Source: an uncultured Gammaproteobacteria bacterium (GTDB taxonomy: Bacteria > Pseudomonadota > Gammaproteobacteria > SZUA-140). From it: a stretch of DNA of 14,369 nucleotides. The stretch spans positions 1-14,369 of the forward strand of contig CALZIG010000072.1 of assembly GCA_945787585.1 (NCBI GenBank), in the 5' to 3' direction. The notes under the pieces were generated by a model that saw only the letters and a list, made by a program, of their open reading frames with translations, was not told the origin of the DNA and did not search any database. Shown here piece after piece: positions 8,401-14,369 of this stretch. A program made the position numbers and the translations under genes. Position 1 is the stretch's first letter; every line of letters starts with the position of its first letter.

Positions 8401-9129
8401 ATTGGCTCAGTATTGCTGAAGAACTTCAGTCTCAATAATACGCTGATCGAGACACGGCTTTTGATGCGCCACTCAGACGGGGCGTGGGGAGGCTACTCTT
8501 ACGAGTGGGACAATGGTCAAAATGATGCCACACTTGTGCTGGGTGGGAAGACCCGCGTCATCGGCACCCAGAACTGGCTCTACCCCAGCACCAACCAGTG
8601 CACTCAGTGCCATACCCAGGTTGGCGGCGGGCCACTCGGACCGGAAACGGCGCAGATGAACCGAAATTTCACCTTTCCGTCCACCGCGCGCACCGCGAAC
8701 CAGCTGTACACCTATGAACAGATCGGTATGTTCGATATGCTGCTCTCTGACACGCCGGAAAACCTGCCAGCACTGGCAGACCCTGCTGATAGTGGCGCTG
8801 ACCTGCATGCACGCGCACGCGCGTATCTTCACACCAATTGCGCGCAGTGTCATCAACCGGGTGGACCAACGCCAGCCAGTATCAATCTACTCTACGGCAC
8901 CGCTGATACGCAGATGAACATCTGTCATGTAATACCGGAGAACGGTGACCTCGGCATCACTAATGCGCGTATAGTGACCCCAGGAGATCCCGCTAAATCA
9001 ATTCTGCTCGAACGGATGAAACGCCGTGACATTTACGCCATGCCACCCCTTGGCAGCTTTCTAGTGGATAGCGACGGTGCGGCGCTACTGGAAGCATGGA
9101 TCATCAGCATGAACGGAAGCTGTCCGTAA
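5482..9129 (+). CDS. Calx-beta / PQQ-type sugar dehydrogenase / dihaem cytochrome c fusion lipoprotein
   Basis: The product is 1215 residues. Residues 1-31 form a lipoprotein signal with lipobox LTSC (Cys31) and Ser at +2, compatible with an outer-membrane lipoprotein. Four Calx-beta domains follow (51-167, 168-283, 284-400, 401-515), each with calcium-type acidic motifs (TEGDSGT, ADNDY, EPDE, INDD). Residues about 541-905 are a glucose/sorbosone dehydrogenase beta-propeller. It carries the catalytic-type motif GNHNGG (His664), GFGDGGDAGDP, GLRNPWRWSFD (Arg754) and GDVGQDGWEEIN. Two nearby cysteine pairs (740/745 and 800/806) are present. Residues about 911-1215 resemble the SO_2930/HNE_0200-type dihaem cytochrome region, with haem motifs CTQCH (1040-1044) and CAQCH (1120-1124). 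Met1187 in AMPPLG is a likely axial ligand. Inference: it oxidises a sugar-like alcohol outside the cytoplasm using PQQ and passes electrons to its own haems. Substrate is unknown. No strong ribosome site precedes the ATG. It is transcribed alone. Confidence 0.92.
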   Translation: MKFTPFPPLSYSTVILYQIIFVFALFGLTSCSNSGTSDSGTNSNQTTISDIPSINITDASITEGNSGTININFIVSLSSATTETVTVNFTTAGNTATVADNDYIAANGILTFNPNSTSQLITIAVQGDTRVEPDELFNVNLSNPSNATLADASAIGTIINDDVTAPIIPSISIADVSVAEGDSGTVNAAFTVSLSSATTETVTVNFITAGNTATVADNDYIAANGILTFNPNSTSQLITVAVQGDTRIEPNEFFNVNLSNPSNATLADASAVGTIINDDTAPIIPSISIADVSVTEGDSGTVNAAFTVSLSSATTETVTVNFTTAGNTATVADNDYSAASGTLTFNPNSTSQLITIAVQGDTRVEPNETFFVNLSDPSNATLADSSAVGTIINDDVAAPVIPSISIADISVTEGDSGTVNAVFTVSLSSATTETVTVNFTTAGTPATVADNDYSAASGTLTFSPNSTSQLITIAVRGDTRVEPDETFFVNLSNPSNATISDTQALGTILNDDTPQSGLDTRPSNTTCLALDRPQTGASIQLDRVFPNLSFSLPTVLLQAPGDSSRWFVAEKGGRVLSFDNTPNTSTTRVFIDIRSSVDSGPNEAGLLGIAFDPDFATNGHVYLSYTVTGLTSRIARYTSIDNGQTLDAASAQVILDVPQPYGNHNGGYIAFGPGPSSGKYLYIGFGDGGDAGDPLGHGQNTQTLLGAMLRINVDVSQTDWNAGARYYIPADNPFAASASCSDSGCPEIYAWGLRNPWRWSFDRDNNDLWLGDVGQDGWEEINRVVPGGNYGWNIREGAHCYNGSSCNSNGLIDPVAEYDHSQGSFSVTGGYVYRGTTNPGLQGTYLYGDFGSGTIWGLDTSQPNPAPQTLLDSSYNIASFAEGNDGELYVLNYGTSGTIFRIATAVASGDPFPAQLSATGCVEAANPTQPAAGLIPYDINAPFWSDGAVKQRYLSLPDANTIHIDSANDWDFPIGSVLLKNFSLNNTLIETRLLMRHSDGAWGGYSYEWDNGQNDATLVLGGKTRVIGTQNWLYPSTNQCTQCHTQVGGGPLGPETAQMNRNFTFPSTARTANQLYTYEQIGMFDMLLSDTPENLPALADPADSGADLHARARAYLHTNCAQCHQPGGPTPASINLLYGTADTQMNICHVIPENGDLGITNARIVTPGDPAKSILLERMKRRDIYAMPPLGSFLVDSDGAALLEAWIISMNGSCP
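5632..7026 (+). repeat. Four tandem Calx-beta coding repeats, about 350 bp each
   Basis: The units are 5632-5982, 5983-6330, 6331-6681 and 6682-7026, set at the IPSI codons. They remain very similar at DNA level and are mosaic. Units 1 and 2 share 65 identical bases (5764-5828 and 6115-6179). Units 1 and 4 share 55 identical bases (5707-5761 and 6757-6811). Units 1 and 4 also share 60 bases with one mismatch (5827-5886 and 6877-6936), where unit 2 is clearly diverged. Such a patchwork points to gene conversion or unequal exchange, and copy number may vary between strains. Confidence 0.9.
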
Positions 9130-9195
9130 CCTGCTGTCAATGAATTCGATACTGATCCATGCAAACAGAATATCTGTAACGGGCAAAAGCACCTT

Positions 9196-9369
9196 TCATT
9201 TTATACTTCGTTTAATGCTTGAGTCTGCTTCAACAGCGCTTGAACTTTTTGATGCGTTACTGCCTGAGTGGGCGCTCTCTGCTCCCCCGGTAAACAGTGC
9301 GGTCACCAGCACAACCGCACCAAAAACGATAATGAGCCTTTCTAAACCACGAAATGTTACTGCGTCCAT
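9196..9369 (-). CDS. Small single-helix membrane protein, function unknown
   Basis: The 57-residue product starts at the ATG at 9367-9369, with AGGG 9 bases upstream. A TTG at 9387 would add six residues. A hydrophobic helix at about residues 11-27 (RLIIVFGAVVLVTALFTG) follows a short basic N-terminus. The rest is a Ser/Ala-rich, hydrophilic tail ending with basic residues (SSIKRSIK). I do not recognise a family. The gene lies 38 bases downstream of mscL on the same strand and could be co-transcribed with it. The opposite-strand frame over the same bases has no membrane or family character and looks like a shadow. A real gene is likely but not certain. Confidence 0.5.
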   Translation of the reverse strand: MDAVTFRGLERLIIVFGAVVLVTALFTGGAESAHSGSNASKSSSAVEADSSIKRSIK

Positions 9370-9407
9370 GCTATAAGGCCCTGCCAATTAACAATGGTGT
9401 CTTACTA

Positions 9408-9821
9408 CTAGCGCTCATCACTTTTTTCTTTAAGCAGGTCGCGTATTTCTGTTAGCAGCATTTCTTCCGCTGAAGGTTTGGGCGGTGCCTTTGGCGCTTG
9501 AACTTCATTCTTTTTAAGGGTGTTAATGCCCTTAACCACCATGAAAATAGCAAAGGCCACAATAGTAAAATCCATCACCGTTTGTATAAAACTACCATAA
9601 GATATCGCTACAGCGGGGATATCACCCGACGCCTCTTTAAGCGTAAACGCTAGACTAGTAAAATCTACGCCACCCAACAGCATGCCGATAGGCGGCATAA
9701 TGACATCACCCACGAAAGAGGAAACGATTTTTCCAAACGCGGCGCCAATCACAATCCCAACCGCCATATCAACCGCATTGCCTTTTATCGCAAACTCTTT
9801 AAATTCAGTCATCATACTCAT
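9408..9821 (-). CDS. mscL: Large-conductance mechanosensitive channel MscL
   Basis: This 137-residue inner-membrane channel forms a homopentamer and opens under membrane tension to release solutes during hypo-osmotic shock. The length is nearly that of E. coli MscL (136). The N-terminal amphipathic helix and first membrane helix are well conserved ([17 protein letters not shown], then [11 protein letters not shown] and VIMPPIG). A periplasmic loop includes [11 protein letters not shown], followed by the second helix ([19 protein letters not shown]). The cytoplasmic C-terminal helix ends [11 protein letters not shown] as in E. coli. The start ATG at 9819-9821 has GGAGG 7 bases upstream, and an extended -10 promoter lies just beyond. 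Confidence 0.98.
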   Translation of the reverse strand: MSMMTEFKEFAIKGNAVDMAVGIVIGAAFGKIVSSFVGDVIMPPIGMLLGGVDFTSLAFTLKEASGDIPAVAISYGSFIQTVMDFTIVAFAIFMVVKGINTLKKNEVQAPKAPPKPSAEEMLLTEIRDLLKEKSDER

Positions 9822-9828
9822 AACAGTT

Positions 9829-9833
9829 CCTCC
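9829..9833 (-). promoter_or_regulatory. Ribosome binding site of mscL
   Basis: GGAGG on the minus strand, 7 bases before the mscL ATG, supports that start over the ATG three codons further in. Confidence 0.75.
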
Positions 9834-9856
9834 AGATAATGGTACGTCTCAATGTG

Positions 9857-9865
9857 ACTATACCA
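9857..9865 (-). promoter_or_regulatory. Extended -10 promoter of mscL
   Basis: The minus strand reads TGGTATAGT: the TGn extension plus a 5-of-6 match to TATAAT. The upstream minus strand is A-rich and lacks a clear -35 box, as is common for extended -10 promoters. The leader would be about 28 bases. Confidence 0.5.
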
Positions 9866-9988
9866 CTAAATTTTTTATTATTTTTCATCACGACAATCAC
9901 ACTTGTTCAGCTAAGGAACGCATATTCACTCCCTGGATCAAAAGGGATAAAAACAACCGAGCGATTAATTCTCAACACTCAAGATGCT

Positions 9989-10669
9989 ATGATCAGCCTC
10001 ATGCGCTCACCATTTTCACCACTGCACCTGCTAGTCTTCGTCTTTCTAATCGCCTTTATTCTCGCGGTGATCCAGATCGGCGTGATGACGATTGCCTTCG
10101 ATAAACTCGGCATCTCGCCAGACGCGGCATTACTGTTACTCTTCTGTTCATTAGCAGGCAGTGTAATTAACTTGCCCCTCTTTCAGATCAATGCAGAACA
10201 CCGCAACAACGAACCACCACCTGCTCTGTTTCGTGGGCTATTGCGTCAACTCAACAGAGAATTTCACGGTAAAACCACCATCGCGATCAATGTGGGAGGC
10301 TGCCTGATTCCGCTGGCGTTCAGTTTCTATCTTATTCATCATCACACACTGACGTTGGCACAATTAGGGTTTGCGACGCTGATCGTCAGTGTGGTCTGTT
10401 ATTTTTTCAGCCGCCCGATTAGCGGTATTGGTATCGGTATGCCGATCTTTATTGCCCCCATCACCGCCGCTTTAATAGCCATATTAATAGGCGGTGAACA
10501 GAGCGCGCCCCTCGCTTACATCTGTGGCACACTTGGCGTCATCATCGGCGCCGATATATTACGCATCAAAGACATTCGCGAAATGGGCGTACCGATAGCG
10601 TCCATCGGTGGTGCAGGTACCTTTGATGGCATTTTTTTAACCGGCATGGTGGCGGTACTCCTCGCATGA
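9989..10669 (+). CDS. DUF1614 family integral membrane protein
   Basis: The 226-residue multi-pass membrane protein is of unknown function. It opens with a helix (LLVFVFLIAFILAVIQIGVM) and FDKLGISPDAALLLLFCSLAGS. A hydrophilic segment (about 67-95) and several further helices follow. The C-terminal motif GADILRIKDIRE...ASIGGAGTFDGIFLTG is the hallmark of DUF1614 proteins as I remember them. The start is uncertain. ATG at 9989 or 10001 gives the usual length. The frame is open back to an ATG at 9839, but that stretch overlaps the mscL promoter and ribosome site region and lacks its own ribosome site. Its stop overlaps the next gene's start (ATGA), so the two are translated together. Confidence 0.82.
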   Translation: MISLMRSPFSPLHLLVFVFLIAFILAVIQIGVMTIAFDKLGISPDAALLLLFCSLAGSVINLPLFQINAEHRNNEPPPALFRGLLRQLNREFHGKTTIAINVGGCLIPLAFSFYLIHHHTLTLAQLGFATLIVSVVCYFFSRPISGIGIGMPIFIAPITAALIAILIGGEQSAPLAYICGTLGVIIGADILRIKDIREMGVPIASIGGAGTFDGIFLTGMVAVLLA

Positions 10670-11520
10670 TAGATAACCTACGACAATCCATTTTGATCAC
10701 CGGCTGCTCCAGCGGCATCGGCCTATGTGTCGCTGAAGCACTCCATCGACGCGGCTATCAGGTCTTCGCCACCGCACGCAAGCAGCGTGATGTTGAGCGA
10801 CTCAAAGGCCTCGGGCTGAAGACATTACAGCTCGACCTCGACGATAGCGCCTCGATTAAACATGCGGTAGATGAGGTACTCAATCAAACGGGCGGACAAC
10901 TCGACGCACTCTTCAACAACGCCGCCTATGGACAGGCGGGTGCCGTCGAAGACCTCAGCCGCGATGTATTGCGAGCACAATTCGAAACCAATCTGTTCGG
11001 CACGCACGAACTGACCCGGCTGATCATCCCGGTGATGCGCGCACAGGGACACGGCCGCATCATTCAAAACAGCTCGGTACTCGGACTCGCCGCACTGCCA
11101 TTTCGCGGCGCCTACAACGCCAGTAAATTTGCACTGGAGGGACTCACCGATACGTTGCGGCTGGAGTTGAGAAACACCAACATCCACGTTTCACTGATTG
11201 AACCCGGACCGATCACCAGCCGTTTCCGCACCAACTCCTCTGAGAAGTTCCAGCAGACCATCGACGCTGAAAATAGTCCGTTCCGTCACGCCTATCAGGG
11301 AATGATCACGCGCCTGACCAAACCGGGCCCCGCCGCGCCGTTTACACTGCCCCCCGAAGCGGTGCTCAAAAAGGTGATCCACGCACTGGAAAGCCCTCGT
11401 CCGCAGGTCCGCTATTATGTGACCTTTCCAACCTACCTGTTCGCAACGCTGCGGCGTCTGCTGCCTTTCCGCGTGCTCGACGAGGTATTATCCCGCGTAT
11501 CAGGTAAGGAAAATCGCTAA
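10666..11520 (+). CDS. Short-chain dehydrogenase/reductase, YbbO-like
   Basis: This 284-residue NAD(P)-dependent oxidoreductase is of the classical SDR fold. The cofactor loop TGCSSGIG is at residues 12-19, NNAAYG at 84-89, a catalytic-type Ser at about 137 (QNSSVLG), and the YNASK motif gives Tyr150 and Lys154. VSLIEPGPITSRF and the C-terminal region with RRLLPFRVLDEVL resemble E. coli YbbO, an SDR reported to act on aldehydes or retinal-like substrates. The true substrate here is unknown. The ATG overlaps the DUF1614 stop by ATGA, so translation is probably coupled. No terminator is seen before acnA, which nevertheless has its own promoter. Confidence 0.93.
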   Translation: MIDNLRQSILITGCSSGIGLCVAEALHRRGYQVFATARKQRDVERLKGLGLKTLQLDLDDSASIKHAVDEVLNQTGGQLDALFNNAAYGQAGAVEDLSRDVLRAQFETNLFGTHELTRLIIPVMRAQGHGRIIQNSSVLGLAALPFRGAYNASKFALEGLTDTLRLELRNTNIHVSLIEPGPITSRFRTNSSEKFQQTIDAENSPFRHAYQGMITRLTKPGPAAPFTLPPEAVLKKVIHALESPRPQVRYYVTFPTYLFATLRRLLPFRVLDEVLSRVSGKENR

Positions 11521-11561
11521 TACGCTTTTCACGCCTATTTCGAGTCTTACTGGAATTCAGG

Positions 11562-11567
11562 TATAAT
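11562..11567 (+). promoter_or_regulatory. Perfect -10 box ahead of acnA
   Basis: TATAAT matches the sigma-70 -10 consensus exactly and lies about 60 bases before the acnA ATG. No good -35 box is found at 16-18 bases upstream, so an activator may be needed. This is a call from sequence match and position only. Confidence 0.5.
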
Positions 11568-11625
11568 CAGCGGCCAATTGAATGTAACCAACCGTATTCC
11601 AAGCGGTTTTACGAGCTGAGAGCAT

Positions 11626-14369
<2,744 letters not shown>

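Noticed and set aside
9140..9376. Rightward frame after the lipoprotein gene (78 codons)
   Set aside because: It has no ribosome site or recognisable domain, and it overlaps the opposite-strand frame that shows a clean membrane helix and lies behind mscL.
9839..9988. N-terminal extension of the DUF1614 protein
   Set aside because: The extra 50 residues overlap the mscL promoter, lack a ribosome site, and would make the protein longer than is usual for the family. A later start is preferred, though not proven.

Overview
The window looks like ordinary chromosomal DNA of a Gammaproteobacterium. MscL, the YbbO-like short-chain dehydrogenase and AcnA all read closely to the enterobacterial proteins as I remember them. 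GC content appears moderate, and genes lie on both strands with short gaps. No tRNA, rRNA, CRISPR array, insertion sequence or phage gene is visible. Genus cannot be given from sequence reading alone.

Left part (1-5113): a 5'-truncated cysK (cysteine synthase) runs rightward and ends at a hairpin. Leftward from about 5.1 kb lie the front half of a class I fructose-bisphosphate aldolase gene (broken) and a compact three-gene operon for a MacAB-type ABC exporter. The operon order is membrane-fusion protein, ATPase, permease, with start/stop overlaps at both junctions. Beyond it is a separate small gene for a secreted, Asn/Ser/Phe-rich protein with its own near-consensus promoter and strong ribosome binding site.

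Middle (5114-9129): a 368-bp divergent intergenic region precedes a 1215-residue lipoprotein gene. The protein has four tandem Calx-beta domains, a PQQ-type glucose/sorbosone dehydrogenase domain, and a C-terminal region with two CxxCH haem motifs. This reads as a surface-anchored quinohaemoprotein dehydrogenase carrying its own electron-acceptor module. The four Calx-beta repeats are mosaic at DNA level, which points to recombination between them.

Right part (9130-14369): a small one-helix membrane protein gene and mscL run leftward. A DUF1614 membrane protein gene and an SDR oxidoreductase gene run rightward as a coupled pair (ATGA overlap). acnA (aconitase A) follows behind a perfect TATAAT -10 element and runs off the window end.

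The items most worth a second look are the multi-domain lipoprotein with its mosaic repeats, the aldolase gene cut off just before its catalytic half and abutting the exporter operon, and the small secreted low-complexity protein. I did not find a convincing new defence or mobile system.
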